Positions 36,047-49,700 of a stretch of 64,000 bases of DNA are shown piece after piece. Position 1 is the first letter of the stretch. Each line of letters opens with the position of its first letter. The notes under the pieces were generated by a model. It was given only the letters and a program-made list of their open reading frames with translations. It was not told the origin of the DNA and made no database searches. The translations under genes were made by a program, and so were the position numbers. Origin of the DNA: Poa pratensis (Eukaryota > Streptophyta > Magnoliopsida > Poales > Poaceae); NCBI GenBank assembly GCA_947311845.1, contig CAMZMU010000040.1:53535975-53599974 (forward strand), written 5' to 3'.

Positions 36047-37596
36047 TCAAGCAAAGATTTGCTCACCGCTGACGAGCCAACAGCAAGAACGTTTCTTCCT
36101 CCAGCGCTGATACCCTTCCAGAGCATGCCGCGCGCGCCGAACGTGCTCCTCGCAGCACAGGAGCTGCTGCAGCGCGGCCACCTTGGCGCTATCCAGCTCC
36201 TTCTCCAGCGCACGCTTCGCCACGGCGAGCTTGGCCACCGCCTTCGCCACATCCGCCCCCTCCATGGCGACCTCGGGCCTCGCTTTCCCCTGCTCCGCCG
36301 CATCCGCTGCCCGCTTCGCCGCTGTGAGCTCGGCCTTCGCCTTCACCACCTCTGCCTCTGCCATGGCGAGCCCGGCTTTCGCCTTAGCCAGCTCTGCCCC
36401 CGTCACGGCGAGCTCGGCCTTCGCCTTCGCCAGCTCCCGTGCAGGCTCCCGAACCGTGGTGTGTCTGTCGAGCCTGCTGGAGATGTTCTGATGCTTGGGG
36501 CGAAGCCCGGCGGGGCGAACGCACACCGGACAGCGGCATGTTCAGCAAAGAAAGAAGCGGCTCCTCGCCGTCGGCTTCCTGCAAACTTTCTTTTTCCCAT
36601 ACGAAGGGCGCGACCCTGTTGCGTCGCTGTTCGGCTCGGCTTTCACCTTCTTCAACGTGGCCGCCTTCTCCGCCAGCATAGTCTTCATCATGGTGCAGAC
36701 AGAAGGATCCAGACCTAGCAGACAACACCGACATCAGCTCTCCATGAAACAGGGGAAACAGGAGGGGTTTCGATCGATGAACAGTTACCTTCGGGCTTGG
36801 AAACAAAACAAGTGGAAGGAGGCGACGGTGATGGCGGAAATGCGGTGGTTATCATGGCGGCTGCAAGGCTGCTTTTTGAGAGATACTTCCTGAGATCGAC
36901 GGCAGCGCCGCCGTGAGCGCGGAGCAGCTTGGCCGCCCATTTCTTTTCCTCAACGGTGAGCACCGGGTTTATTAGGGAGCTTTTCGACCGCTCGGCCCAC
37001 TCCACAGGGCAAGGCCACGGCTCCGGCGACGAGAGGAAGAAGAACTCGTGTTTCCAGTACCTGAAAGAGACCCAATTCGGGTCGGGCATCCCCGTGAAGC
37101 GCAAGCCGGAGCTGTCCCTGGATTGGAAAAGGTACCATCCTTTTTTCTGCCTCCGACTGACGATGCCCAGCATGAAGAAGCGCCGGAACGCCGAGAGCGA
37201 CGGCGGCACGCCGACGGAGCGGCAGAGCACGAGGAAGCCCGCCATGATGCGCCACCCGTTGGGCGTGAGCTGGGCCGGCGCAATGCCGAAGTGGGCGAGC
37301 GCCTCGGAGAAGAAGCCGTGCAGTGGGACGCGCATGCCGGCCTCCAGCGCGCGGGCGAGCACGAAGATGGCTCCGCGCGGAGGCGTCGAGTTCGCGCGCA
37401 GGTCGCCGGCGGGGTGCGCAGTATACTCCTTGGGGACGCCGTGCTCCTTGCAGATCGCATCGATCTTGTCTTGCGTGCGCAGGAACGAGGAGAAGTCCTC
37501 GGGGCGTCCGTGACGGCTCCCCGTCCGCGGCCTCGACGGCTCAGCGGCGGCGGCGGCCACGCCGTGGTCCGGGTCGATGGTGGAAAAGGAAGGCAT
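36047..37596 (-). pseudogene. Paralogue A (second copy)
   Basis: Same gypsy-type domain exon, intron and coiled-coil exon as 17804-19359, including the missing C and the deleted central segment. A few private small deletions (near 36126, 36513, 36587 and 36761) further alter frames. Confidence 0.75.
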
Positions 37597-39195
37597 CGCG
37601 CGCGACGGTGCTCCTGTCCAGCGTGGCGTTTGGCTTCCGCTACCTCGTCTCCTGCGCCTGCGGCCACTCGTGCTGTCCTTTCTAACTGTGCAGCGGAGAC
37701 AAAGGGAAAAAACCTCATTTCTAGGTTGCTTGGTGTTCTTTGAAATGTTGATTTTTCTTTTCTTTAGGGATCTTTTTTTTCTGAGGATCTTTGAGTTATT
37801 AGTTTAGTTCTTTTTAATCACAGAACTGGAGTCTCGCATCTCTGTAAAAGAATTACTTCGCAAAAAAAAAAAAACTATAAGAACTCTATAAGTCCAAAGG
37901 GAGTGACCGTACCTGCGGTGGAATTTCCGACTGCGTTGACCTGGTACCGTACATGTCCGAACGGGGGCCATGGAAGAAGAAGAAAGCCGAGGGCACCCGC
38001 CGGAGAGGTAGAATAAGGGACCTGTGGCCGCCGCCATCGAACCACCTCCAGGCTCCATCCCCTGCAGCCAGCGTCGGCCGGGCCGCCTGCCCCCGACCTC
38101 CCTCTAAGGTCTCCTACCACCCGCTTGAGTCTGGCGTCGGCCGCATCCCCCACACCCACCGTTAAGCGCCTTGCTCGCCGGTGGCTCGCTCACTCCTCGG
38201 CGTCGCCTTCTCCGTTGCGACTCCCTATCGGTCGCCAACGACGCCGCCAACTCCAGCTCACCGGATGGTGGGTGGTGGAGGGAAGAGAGGAGGAGAGGGA
38301 GGCCATGGCGCCTTAGGTTGGGGATTTTCTTTCGAGTCGGGCAAGATCGGGAGGAGGTAGAGGAATAAGATAGGAACAGTCATGGTTGACCGAGTGGAGG
38401 TGGGGGCCACTATGCTCACGTGGTTAGACGTCGGGCGATCACCCGTGATAGAGCCCCTTCGTTGAAAATGATGAATAATGAGAAAAGAAAATCCGGAAGT
38501 TGCCGGGGCATGGTTGCTAAGTACATTCTGTGAAATTGTAAAGAGAAAATTAAACTAGTACTTGTAAAATGCGGTATAGGACGAGCATTTACTTTTAAAA
38601 AATCAGGTTAAAAAATGACAGTCTGCATACTTTGAACGAAATATGTAAAATGGTGCGGGGTGTATAGAGTGGTTCGCACGCTTAAAGATATTTGTACAAC
38701 TAGCAATTGGCTAGTGCATAAAAATGTCAAATCATCAAAAGTCGTCATTATTAATTACCCGTATAATAGAGTTAGCTATTAGGTTTGTGCTTTTTTCACT
38801 TTCAACTTTTCTTTTTTCCTCTCATTTAATGTTTTATCAAGAAGCGCGCCTAGAGGCTAACTCTTGTGTAAACCTAATCTATTTTTTCGCTTGTTTTTTG
38901 TACTCCACATAAGTAAAAATATCTAACTCTTGCATGAACCTAATCTATCTCTTTTCTCTTGTTTTTGTACTCCACATAAGCAAAAATATCATGTAAATAG
39001 ACTTATAGATTATTATTATACTTGCTCTGGTATGTAGTAGTTTTGGCAAATCTTTTGAAAATTATTCAGATTATAACAAAATTAGCATTTTCCTAAACTG
39101 TTTCAGAAACGTGCAAATGCCAACTCTCAGCCTTGTTCATTGGTGCAACTAGTTTGAAATTTTTCTTGGAGAAGATTAATGTTGATTCATGTAAT

Positions 39196-40316
39196 TTTTT
39201 TTTTTTGAAAGGATCCACACTGCGAGTACATCAGAGATTACAAAGGAAAAAGCAGTACACGCAGAAGAACAAACCACCGAAGCTCAGCACAACAGCAGTG
39301 CAAAGAAACCAGCCCGCTGAACCGCCGCCACGCTTGACGCCAAGCTCCGTCGCCGCAACGCCGGAGAGGAAGGCGCCAGGCCGCCGCCGACGCCGGAAAA
39401 GGAGCACCCCACTCATGTAGAGACCGCATAAGCCGCCCGCCGCAAGCGACGGAACCGAAGCTCGTTGAAAGCACACGGCCATGGCGCCACCTCCCGGAAC
39501 CACCCCTCGAACCAAACAAACCTGCACTGAGCACGAAGACGGCTTGCCGGAGACCACGCCAAGAGCACGCCTTGCTCACACCTTCTCCCCTCGCCACCAC
39601 GGCCGGCCGGAGATGGAGGAGACCAACATGTTGAAGCAGAGCACAGAGCCAGAAGAGCACCTCCCCACGCCACCATGGCTAGCAGGAGGAACCTGACCAC
39701 CGCGCCAAAGACCAGCGAAGACCTCCGAGATCCTGGAAAAGCTCCTCCTGTACAAGCTCCATGTCCTCGCGACGACGCCGGAGAGCACGTCGCCGTGCCG
39801 GCAAGGACAAAGCACAAAATCCACGCCATGGAGGTCGCCGCCGAACCGACCGCCATGAAAGACACAAAGCTCACCGAACCACCACCGGCCGCCGCCAAGC
39901 AAGCCACCAGCTGCAGAACAGGAGCACCCTTATTCGCTGCCGCCGCCGCCACCGTCGAAACCGAAGCGCCGGACAGCCGAAACCCTAACCTCACCGCCCA
40001 CCAGGAGCGGCAGGAAACTACAGCAGCAAGCTCGCCAGCTTCAACGCAGACGCCGTCGCCGGAAAGGGGAGCCGAGCTTGAGCAGACCACGCCGACGCAA
40101 CGTCGCCGCTCCCCTCCACGCGACGCCACCCAGCACCCAACTCCACCCCTATAAACACGCCAGCCATGAAGCACCGTGGTTTCCCACCCCTCCCGCCGCC
40201 GGAGCGGCCGGCGGAGGGGAGGGAAACCAGCGGGCTCGCCGGCGGCCGCAGGGGGAAAGGAAATCGCCTCCGGATTCGCCTCTGGACTGTAGCAGGGGAA
40301 AAGGGGAAAAGGAGAC
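39196..40316 (-). mobile_element. Poly(A)-tailed retroposon (second copy)
   Basis: Matches 20963-22083. Target duplications lie at 39180-39195 and 40317-40335. One-base differences fuse the minus-strand frames into a single 305-codon ORF (40330-39413), which shows how far the ORFs here depend on single indels. Confidence 0.6.
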
Positions 40317-40539
40317 TGTTGATAATTCATGTAATATTTGTAAGATCAACTTACACAATTCCATAAATAGATAACCCCTCTGTTTCTTTCTCGCGCAAAA
40401 CTATCTCATCCTACTCCTATTATTCGTGATATTGTGTAACAAGTAGTACTATGTTTGTACAATACTAAACCAATTAATTAGGCATGTCCGTCCGGTGAAA
40501 CAGTAAAAAAGTTGAAGTGCCGTCCTCTTGGAGATGCTA

Positions 40540-40793
40540 TTAAGCGCCTGCGCTTGGTGACCGACGTGCTGACCGTGTGAGCAGCCACAGGCTAGGTGGT
40601 CGACACGTATCCAGTATTCCAGTGGCACCCACTGTGTTCAAATCGGTGGTCCATAGTATAGTTGCTATAGTTTGCAGCTGCAGGCCGTCTACACTTGGGC
40701 ACAACGACGATGGAACTATCACAAAAACGGAAAGGAAATGGGCAGTACTCTGCAGCTGACCAGGCTCACACGATGCCCGCCACAAAGAGATGA
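40540..40793. repeat. Dispersed repeat (second copy of 22308-22562)
   Basis: Same sequence apart from a missing TGG near 40700. Confidence 0.7.
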
Positions 40794-41292
40794 TACTTCA
40801 TTGCAGGAAATTATTGAGGGGACTAAAGTTACAGCTATAAATTTGCCTCATTTTTTTTTTTTTTTTGTACAAACACCGCACTTGTAAAGAAAAATTCCAA
40901 CCTGAATGTTGTGGGGACAGGCGAGACAAAGGTTCCGAGAAGATCAACAGTTTGTGACAAATTACGTGAAAATGATCTGAACGGCTTTAGTTAGACACCA
41001 AATGTTGGTGCAGAGAGAGGGACGTGCGCCCGCACACAGAGAGAGAGATTAAATAGATGTGAGAAGAACTTACGCTCGGGCCAGCTAGACCCACCAACTT
41101 GGGTTGATTTGGTGTGGCTTGTTGCAATGCTCGAGTTAAGGCTCCGTTCGGTGTGCGGGAATTTCGCAGGAATTTTGCGGGCCTAAATTCCACCCGATCA
41201 CAAGAACGTTTCGCAGGAATCTCCGCTGACGAGCCATGCATCACAAGAACGTTTCTAGTCTAGTTGAAAACAAAACACGATCAACCAGCTGA

Positions 41293-42099
41293 TCAAGCGG
41301 CACGACCAGCCGGAGCACGACCAGTTCGCCAGCGATGGTACCCGACCAGTGCATGCTCCGCGCGCCGCCGAGCGTGCTCCTCGCAGCACAGGAGCTGGTG
41401 CACCGCCGCCAGGTTGGCGCTATACAGCTCCTCCTCCAGCACACGCTTCGCCGCGGCGAGCTTGGCCATCGCCTTCGCCACCTCCGCCCCCTCCATGTCG
41501 TCGATGTCGAGCTCGGGCCTCGCCTTCTCCTGCTCCGCCGCATCAGCTGCCCGCTTCGTCGCTATGAGCTCGGCGTTCGCCTTCACAACCTCCGCCTCAG
41601 CCACGGCGAGCCCGGCTTTCGCCTTCGCCAGCTCGGCCTTCGCCTTCTCCTGCTCCGCCCCCGCTTTGCCGAAGCGACCTCGCTCTTCGCCTCCTCCAGC
41701 TGCTCCCGCAGCGCCGCGGCGTCGCGCTCCTGGGCCAACAGCTTCTCCTCCAGCTCCAGCGCGTAGCGCGTGGCCTGCACACAAATATTGTGATCGATCG
41801 GACTCTGTAAATGTACCAGTCGATCGTCGTATTTGCATACCTGCAGAATCACTGCGTAGCTCGATGCGACGGCATCGGATGGCTCGTTCCCCGTGAACAC
41901 ACGCTCCTTCGGCGGCGCGACGGCGCCCTGCAGCAGCTCCCCTGCAGGCTCCCGGTCCGTTGTGTCTCTGTCGAGCCCGCTGGAGAAGTTCTGTGGCTTG
42001 GGGGAGAAGCCCGGCGGTGGCGAACGCACGCCGGAAGATAGCCCCTCCTCGCCGTTGGCTTCCTGCAGACTTCTCTTTTTCCCGTACGAAGGCGGCGAC
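41293..42099 (-). pseudogene. Paralogue B C-terminal half (second copy)
   Basis: Matches 23062-23869. One base is missing near 41659 (a TCCCGC phrase in the first copy), which breaks the coiled-coil frame only here. It is immediately followed by the Copia LTR at 42100. This copy is the one contiguous with the rest of the Copia element. Confidence 0.8.
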
Positions 42100-42239
42100 T
42101 GTTAGAATCGGTCTGTACACGTACGTGAGGTCTTTACCCGTACGTATTGTAATTGTATCTTGTATCTGTCAAGTATATAATAGAGAGAGAGGTGGAGGCT
42201 AGACCCCACCCGAAAAACCCTAAACCTATTTTTCAAACT
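42100..42239 (+). repeat. 5' LTR of the outer Copia (second copy)
   Basis: 140 bp, TGTTAGAATCGG...CAAACT, with TSD GCGAC at 42095-42099 and primer site TGGTATCAGAGC from 42240. Confidence 0.9.
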
Positions 42240-42336
42240 TGGTATCAGAGCCGCCGCCGCCGCCGCGAGATCAGTCCGCCGCCGCCGCAAGATCCTCTGT
42301 CCGCCGCCGCCGAGAGCCCCTTCCTCGGTCGCCGCG

Positions 42337-43021
42337 ATGTCGTCCTCCTCCGCACTCCAGCTCTCCCAGTCCTTCGGGTCCCTCGCTTCATCACCATCCG
42401 CCATCCATGTCGTCGGGTCGACGGTGGTGCTTCCGCCGGTCTCCGTTCGATTGGAAGCGGGCAACTTTGCCTTATGGAGGGGACTCCTCCTTCCCAACCT
42501 TGCCGGCGCGGCTTACATCATCACCTCGACGAGAACGTCGCCCCGCCCGCGAAGATTGTCACCCAGGGAGAGGGGGACAAGGCCGTCACCATTGCAAACC
42601 TGGAGTACGCACAGTGGTGGTCTGCCGATCAGAAGGTCATCGGAGCTCGACATCGCCAACCAGCTTATCGGTTGCAAGTCAGCTGCCGCGGTGTGGAGCG
42701 GCGTCCACGCCATGCACGGCGCCCAGAGCCGCGCCAACGTTCGTCACATCCGACGTCAACTGTCCTCCACGCGCAAACAGGACCTCTCCGCCGCCGCGTA
42801 CATGCATAAGATGAAGTCCTTTGCAGATGCGATGGCCGCCGCTGGTTCGCCCATCACCGACGACGAGCTCATCGATTTCATCGTCATCGGCCTCGTTCCG
42901 CATACAACTCCATCGCCGCCACACTCACCTTCGGCAACCGGTCGATTCCCTACGACGAGTTCTACTCCGCCATCCTCTCGTACGAGTCCATGCAGGCTCA
43001 GCAGCGGTGGCCGAGGGGTGG
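42337..43021 (+). pseudogene. Outer Copia gag, N-terminal part (second copy)
   Basis: Same as 24107-24787. This copy loses a base near 42510 but keeps the frame (GEGDKAVTIANLEYAQWWS) where the first copy is broken. It also retains the fuller SYESMQAQQRWPRGG wording before the insertion point. Confidence 0.8.
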
Positions 43022-44128
43022 TGAAAGGACATTTATTATCCCCTCTATGTTTTGTGTGTTAGATAACAACACCGTGAAAGTTTAATATGTTGCTAAGTGA
43101 TTTCAGCATTGTCCGGTATCTCTCCATATTCAAAAAGAAGAAAGAAAGTTCGGGATATCGGAAAAGAGGCGCGTGCCCTGGGTGGCCGGTTCCCAGGCCG
43201 GCCAGGCCAGGCTCCAGGCCGGCCGGCTCGGCTGGGTCGCCGGCTCCCAGGCCGGACCAGTCCGGGCCCCTGGCCGGTTGGCTCTGCTGGGGTGCCGGCT
43301 CCCAGGCCGGCCAGTCCGGCCCCCATGCCGGCTCCTCTGGATCTGGCCACAGCTCGCCAGGCCGGCCAAACCGGCTCCCCAGCCGGCCACTCTGCAGCCT
43401 CCAACGGCCACTTATTGGGGGGCTTTAAATAGCCCTCCACCTACCTTGAGACAAGAAGCTTGAACACCTTGAAGAACACCATTGATTGCAAGCTCAAGAT
43501 TTGATAGATCTCCCAATCCCTCCACCCAAACTCGTTGATACTTGGAGGATTGAAGGAGAAGCCCGGATCTACATCTTCACCAAGCCGTTCTTCATTTCCC
43601 CCTCATTCACTTGAGGGACCTTTGCTAGGTTTCCATTGGAAAACCTAGCCTCATATTGTACTCACTTGATTGTCTTTGTGACAGATTGTAGCTGTTCGGG
43701 AGCCCCCAATCCTCTTGTGGGTTGTGCCCCAGATCGTTGTTGTAAGGCTCCGGATTCCGCCTTGAAGGTTTCCGATAGTGGAAGTGAACCAAACCTTTGT
43801 GGTGCGGTTCATCGGAGAAGAGGGTGAGGCCTTTGTGGCGGTTGAGTTTTGACCTTTGTGGTAGTCACACCTCTCCAACGAGACGTACTCCCCTAAAAAG
43901 GAGGAACTCGGGATTACATCCGTGTCTCCGCGTGCTTTGACTTCGGTTACTCTATCCTTGTTTACCGTTACTTATATCTTGCTTAGTTGCTAGCTTGTCA
44001 TATAGGTAAATTCACCGTAGTTGCATATCTAGAGAATTTACCTTTTGTGTCAAGCCTAATTGAAAAAGACTAAAATTGGAGTAGCACCTATTCACCCCCC
44101 CCCTCTAGGTGTCATACCGATCCTTTCA
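43022..44128 (+). repeat. 5' LTR of the Sirevirus-like element (second copy)
   Basis: 1,107 bp with the GGCCGG-rich island at 43180-43390. TGAAAGG...CCTTTCA termini; primer site TTGGTATCAGAGC follows. Confidence 0.9.
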
Positions 44129-44181
44129 ATTGGTATCAGAGCAAGGCTCTCTTGTTTTGGGCTTAACCGCCTAAGAGAAGT

Positions 44182-46686
44182 ATGACACAAAGTGAGGATG
44201 AGGCCGATCTTGCCAAGGCCAAAGAGACCATGGCATCCATGGCCGATATCAAAGTTGGAAACAACATTGACATCGTCCATGAATGACATGAATGTCAAAT
44301 TTGTGAGTTGCGTGACATGCTCATGAAACTCACAAATGCCAAGGTTTCGGAAACCATCCCACTAGAGGGCATCTCTAACTCCGATGAAGGTGATTCCGAG
44401 GAGGGTAAAAAGAAAAATGAGAAGGGGTGGAAACCACCTCCGGATCTAAACCACTCCTCCACCTCCTACCAAGCATGAAGATGGGAAGGAAGAGTACCAT
44501 AACGTTCCGGGATGGTACCCTATCGACCCACCTATCACCACCCGCATAAACCCCATTGGTCCTCCACCTAAGCTTAATGCATTAGCCTTTGCTAGTTGGC
44601 AACGCTCAATGAAATCTCATATTAACAGTGCCTCTATCGAGCTTTGGAGGATCATTGAAGATGGTACAAGGTTGCGGATCCAAGCAATGTGACAAGAAGA
44701 GATTTGCCGAAAAGCAACTCAATGCCTCCGCACTCCATATGATTGAACTTTCAGTGGTGAAAGTGACAAGCATTATGTTCTCAATGCCACCACCGCCAAA
44801 GAAGCTTGGAATTGTCTTGAGGTTGCATTTCTTGGGAATGAAAGCATGAAGAGAAACCGATATGAGTCTTTGAGCAATGATGCCGAAGGCTTCTACATGT
44901 TTGACAATGAGATCATGAAGACATGTATGGAAGACTCAAGACTCTTGCAAAGGCCTTCTTTGATGTGGGGGCAACCTATGTGGATGATGCTTATGTCAAG
45001 AGGAAGTATGTGAATGCTCTCTTGCCTTCGAGCCCATCGAGGTGAAGCCATTCAAGGAAGACACAACTACAACGAAATGACATCCAATGAAGTTATGCAA
45101 GAAGTGCAAGCCTCCAAGGTTGCCACCAAGAATGCCGAAGATACCGTGCTAGGGCCATGGGGATGAAACAAGGCCCCTCACTTGCTTTGAAGGCCAAGGT
45201 GGTATGTCTTGATGAGGTTGAAGCGTGCCCAAGCAACATTGCTCCAAATGATCTTGAACCGGCTCTAAATGGTCATATAGCTCTTGCCACAAGAGAGTTT
45301 TGGCAAGACCCGGCAAAAGCTAAAGCCAAGGTTGATAAAGAGAACAACTCAAGTGGGAAGAAAGAGCTAGCCTCAAAGTGGAAGACGTGCTACAATTGTC
45401 ATGACAAGAACCACTACATAAGAGAGTGTCCTTATGAGAACCGAGAGCAAAATGGTGGGAAGCTCATCCCCAAGGACCATTCAAGTTGATCCAAAAGAAG
45501 CCCGCAAGACCAAGGAAGCCTTTCTTCAAGAAGGCACCAAGAATTGTGTTGGTGGCACAAGAAGAATATGCCACAAGTGATTCCGAAGATGAAGATGCAC
45601 CTACTAAAGAGGTAGCCGCATTGGCTATTGTATCAACTTCATCATCTCTCTTTGAATCCCCCAATGAGAACTTCTCCACCAACAACGCTCGTTGCCTCAT
45701 GGCTAATGTCACCGAGGTATCATCTCCTTCTCCCAAGACTATGCATGAAATGAGTGATCAATCTAGTCTTGTGATTAAGAAAGAACTTGTTGCTTTCGAT
45801 ACTTTCATGACTAACTTGCAAGGTGAAGCTAAGGAACATGTTGAGTCTCTCATGAGACAACTATGTGCGGCCGAAGAACTTCTTCAAGAAAAGAGTAAGA
45901 TTGAGAGAGAGGATTCTCTCACCATTGCCTCTTTGAATGCTTCCGTAGCATCCTTGAATGCCTCTCTTGATGAAGAGAGTGAAGAAAGATGTTCTCTTGA
46001 GGAAAGACTTGAGTCTCTTGATGCTAAAAATGATGATATCATTAATAAAATCATTAAGGATAGAGATCATGTCTTTGCTAAATATAAAGTGCTTAAAAAG
46101 GAGAAAGTTGAACTTGGGGTTGCTAATGCTAGACTTCTTGAGGATATGGAGAAGCTTGACAAGGCTCACAAGGCCTTGGAAACAACTCACTCCCTTTTAG
46201 TCAAGTCTCATGAGCAACTTCAAACTCAACTTTCTAAATCTAGCTCAACTAGCATATCTATTCTTCCTCGTGTTCATGAAAATGTTATTGAAGAAAATGT
46301 TAGTGCCAAGACCTCTATTCCCAAAGGTAAAGATAAGGGTATTGCTTACTTATTTGAGCAAAAACCACACAAAGGGAAGGAGGGTCTTGGTTATGTAGCC
46401 GAGCCCAAGAAGAAAGTGGCAACAACAAGAAGATCAAGACCAAGCCCGCACAAGCCAAGACTTCCATTGCGGTGGTAGTGCCACAAGGGGCAAGACCACT
46501 CGTAGTGACTTTGCGGGGCATAACAACCCCAACTATATTCTTTATGTTGATTATTATGGGGATGTTTATGCTCAATATGTTGGTCCATATGATGGTTACA
46601 TTGATTACTCTATTTGGGTTCCTAAGACCCTTGTTGCTAACCAAAGAGGACCCATTGAGAAATGGGTACCTAAATCCAAGCAATGA
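44182..46686 (+). pseudogene. Sirevirus-like gag (second copy)
   Basis: It starts MTQSEDEADLAKAKET. The core (44500-45060) carries frameshifts that the first copy lacks. The zinc knuckle CYNCHDKNHYIREC is near 45390. The frame 45486-46478 is open for 330 codons here: a Lys/Pro-rich start, an acidic TSDSEDEDAPTKEV segment and a long coiled coil (LQEKSKIEREDSLTIAS to LEDMEKLDKAHKALET). A large gag with a C-terminal coiled coil is typical of the Sirevirus lineage. It ends EKWVPKSKQ then TGA just before the protease. Confidence 0.8.
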
Positions 46687-46723
46687 TTTCTTGTAGGACT
46701 ATGCTTCCGGTGGATCGAAATGG

Positions 46724-49700
46724 GTGGTTGATAGTGGATGCACTAGTCATATGACCGGAAGCAAGGAGATTATGACGGAGTTGAGACCAAATCTAAATAA
46801 CTCATCCGTCTCTTATGGTGACAAGTCAAAGGCCGAGGTAAAGAGTCTCGGCAAGGTGGTAGTTGCAAGGGATATCACCCTTGTAAATGTCATGCTTGTT
46901 GAGTCTCTAGGTTACAATCTTATGTCCGTTCGTGCTCTTAATAAGATGAACTTTGATGTCCATTTTACTATTGATATGGTGGTACTCTTGAGGAGCAAGA
47001 CTCTAAAGGTCATGTTCGTTGGGTATGTTGAAAATGAGTTGTTTGTGGTAGACTTTTCGGGGTCTACCAACACTCAAGCAATATGCCTATTCGGAAAGGC
47101 CGACGTGGGGTGGTTGTGGCATCGCCGCTTGTCCCATGTCAACATGAGAACTTTGCAAAGTCTTCACAAGGGTGGCCACATTCTTGGACTAAAAGAGGAT
47201 GTTTCTTTTTCTAGAGATCGTCTTTGTAGGGCTTGTGTTGAAGGAAAGATGCATGATTCTCCCCATCCGGCAAGACCATCATTTCATCAAAGAGGATATT
47301 GGAACTTCTTCATGTTGATCTCTTTGGTGCCGTGCCTCAACCTAGTCTTGGTGGGAAGAAATATTGTTTGGTGATTGTTGATGACTATTCAAGATTTACT
47401 TGGGTTTATTTCTTCAAGACGAAGGATGAAACCCAACAAACCATCATCGACTTTTCCAATATTGTTCAACGCCAATACAATGTCCCTATTTTGGTCATTA
47501 GGAGTGATAATGGCTCCGAGTTCAAGAACTACACCTTAAATGAGTTTCTTAGTGAAGAGGGGATTCGTCATCAATATTCCGCTGCATATACCCCTCAACA
47601 AAATGGTGTAGCCGAAAGGAAGAACCGGACTCTCATGGATATGGCAAGGTCTATGTTGGCGGAGTTTAAGTCTCCACTATTCTTATGGGCCGAGGCTATC
47701 TCCACGGCGTGTCACTCATCTAACCGGTTATTCTTTCGTGTTGGCAAGAAGTTTACATCTTATGAGATGCTCACCGGCAACAAGCCCAATGTCTCCTACT
47801 ACCGAGTTTTGGTTGTAAGTGTTTCTATAAGAACAAAAGTGTTCGTTTGTCTAAATTTGAATCTAAAGCTTTAGAGGGTGTTTTTGTTGGGTACGGTGCC
47901 GAATCTCACACCTATAGAGTCTATGACAAGACCGTTGGGAAAGTCATAGAATCTTGTGATGTGAGGTTCGATGAGAATGACGGCTCCCAAGTGGCGCAAT
48001 TTCATGTTTGTGATGTAGATAATGAGGAACCTCAAGATGCAATAAGAAGAATGGGGGTTGGTTTCCATCGCCCCATTGAAATCCATCATGAGCCTCCTCA
48101 AGCAAGTCCTAGCTCCACTCAAGTGGAGACTCCATCATCACAAGTTGAAGTTGCACCTTCTATGGAAGCAAATGATGCACCTACCCAAGAACAAGTTCAA
48201 GACCCTCCTCATGTTGACCATGTTGCTATGCAAGAATCAAGTTCTCCTATTGTTGATGCTAGCCAAGGTCATGACCAAGATCAACCCTCTCCTTCCTTTG
48301 TTGAAGATGTGCTTCAAGATGATCAAGGTCAACATCCGGTCAAGACGGGGACTCAAATGATCAAGATGATCAAGCGAAATTCCTCGCATCAATGAGGATA
48401 TCGAAACCCGTCGTATAGCAAGAGTCAAAAGGATTGGAGAAGAAAGAGTCTTCATCTAGAAATATCATTGTGATGCAAGAACAAGGTTACCACAAGAAAA
48501 CAATTGGCAAATTTCAATGAACATCAAGCCCACATCTCTATGGTGGAACCAAAGAAAGTCTTTGAAGCTCTTGAAGATCCGGATTGGTTGGAAGCCATGC
48601 ATGAAGAGCTCAACAACTTCAAGCGCAACAAAGTGTGGAATCTAGTGGAGAAGCCAAAAGATTGCCTCAATGTTATAGGCACCAAGTGGATATTCAAGAA
48701 CAAGCAAGATGAGCATGGAATGGTTGTGAGGAACAAGGCAAGATTGGTAGCTCAAGGGTACTCTCAAGTTGAAGGCATTGATTTTGGAGAGACCTATGCT
48801 CCCGTGGCTCGCCTTGAGTCCATCCGTATCCTTCTTGCATATGCATCACATCATAATTTCAAGTTGCAACAAATGGATGTGAAAAGTGCCTTTCTTAATG
48901 GTCCTTTAAAGGAGTTGGTATATGTTAAGCAACCTCCGGGATTTGAGGACCCACACTTCCCTAACCATGTCTACAAACTTGATAAGGCGCTCTATGGTCT
49001 CAAACAAGCACCTCGTGCTTGGTATGAGCACCTAAGAGAGCTATTGGTAGACCGTGGCTTTGAAGTGGGGCAAATCGATCCCACTCTTTTTACCAAGAGG
49101 GTTAAAGGGGAGCTTTTCATATGCCAACTTTATGTTGATGATATCATATTTGGCTCTTCTAACAAAGCTTTTAATGATGAATTTTCAAAGCTTATGACCG
49201 ATAGGTTCGAGATGTCCATGATGGGAGAGTTGAAGTACTTCCTTGGTTTTGAGATCAAGCAATTGAGTGGAGGGACCTTCATCTCTCAAGCCAAATATAT
49301 CCAAGACATGCTCAAGAGGTTCAAGATGCAAAATGCTAAAGAGAAGAAGTTTCCTATGGACACCAAGTGTCATCTTGAACTTAATCCAAAGGGTAAAGAT
49401 AAGGATGTTGATCAAAAGCTCTATCGCTCTATGATTGGTTCTTTGCTTTATCTTTGTGCATCTAGACCCGATATTGTGTTGAGTGTAGGAGTGTGTGCAA
49501 GGTACCAAGCGGCTCCCAAAGAAAGCCACCAAACGGCGGTTCTTCGAATCTTTCGATATTTGGTTCATACCCCAAGGTTTGGTTTGTGGTATCCTAAAGG
49601 CTCAACATTCTCTCTTGCCGGTTACACGGATTCGGATTGGGCCGGTTGCAAGGATGATAGGAAATCAACTTCCGGGGCATGCCAATTCCTTGGTAGGTCC

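Larger units (their letters stand above)
31020..49245. repeat. Second copy of the ~18.2 kb duplicated segment
   Basis: It matches 12757-31006 from the LARD interior through Sirevirus RT, then continues without a break into sequence found only once (49246 onward). It has its own set of small indels, many in the first 4 kb. Confidence 0.95.

Noticed and set aside
31020..49245. Counting the second copy as new paralogues and new insertions
   Set aside because: Identical nested junctions and the N run make an unmerged overlap far more likely.
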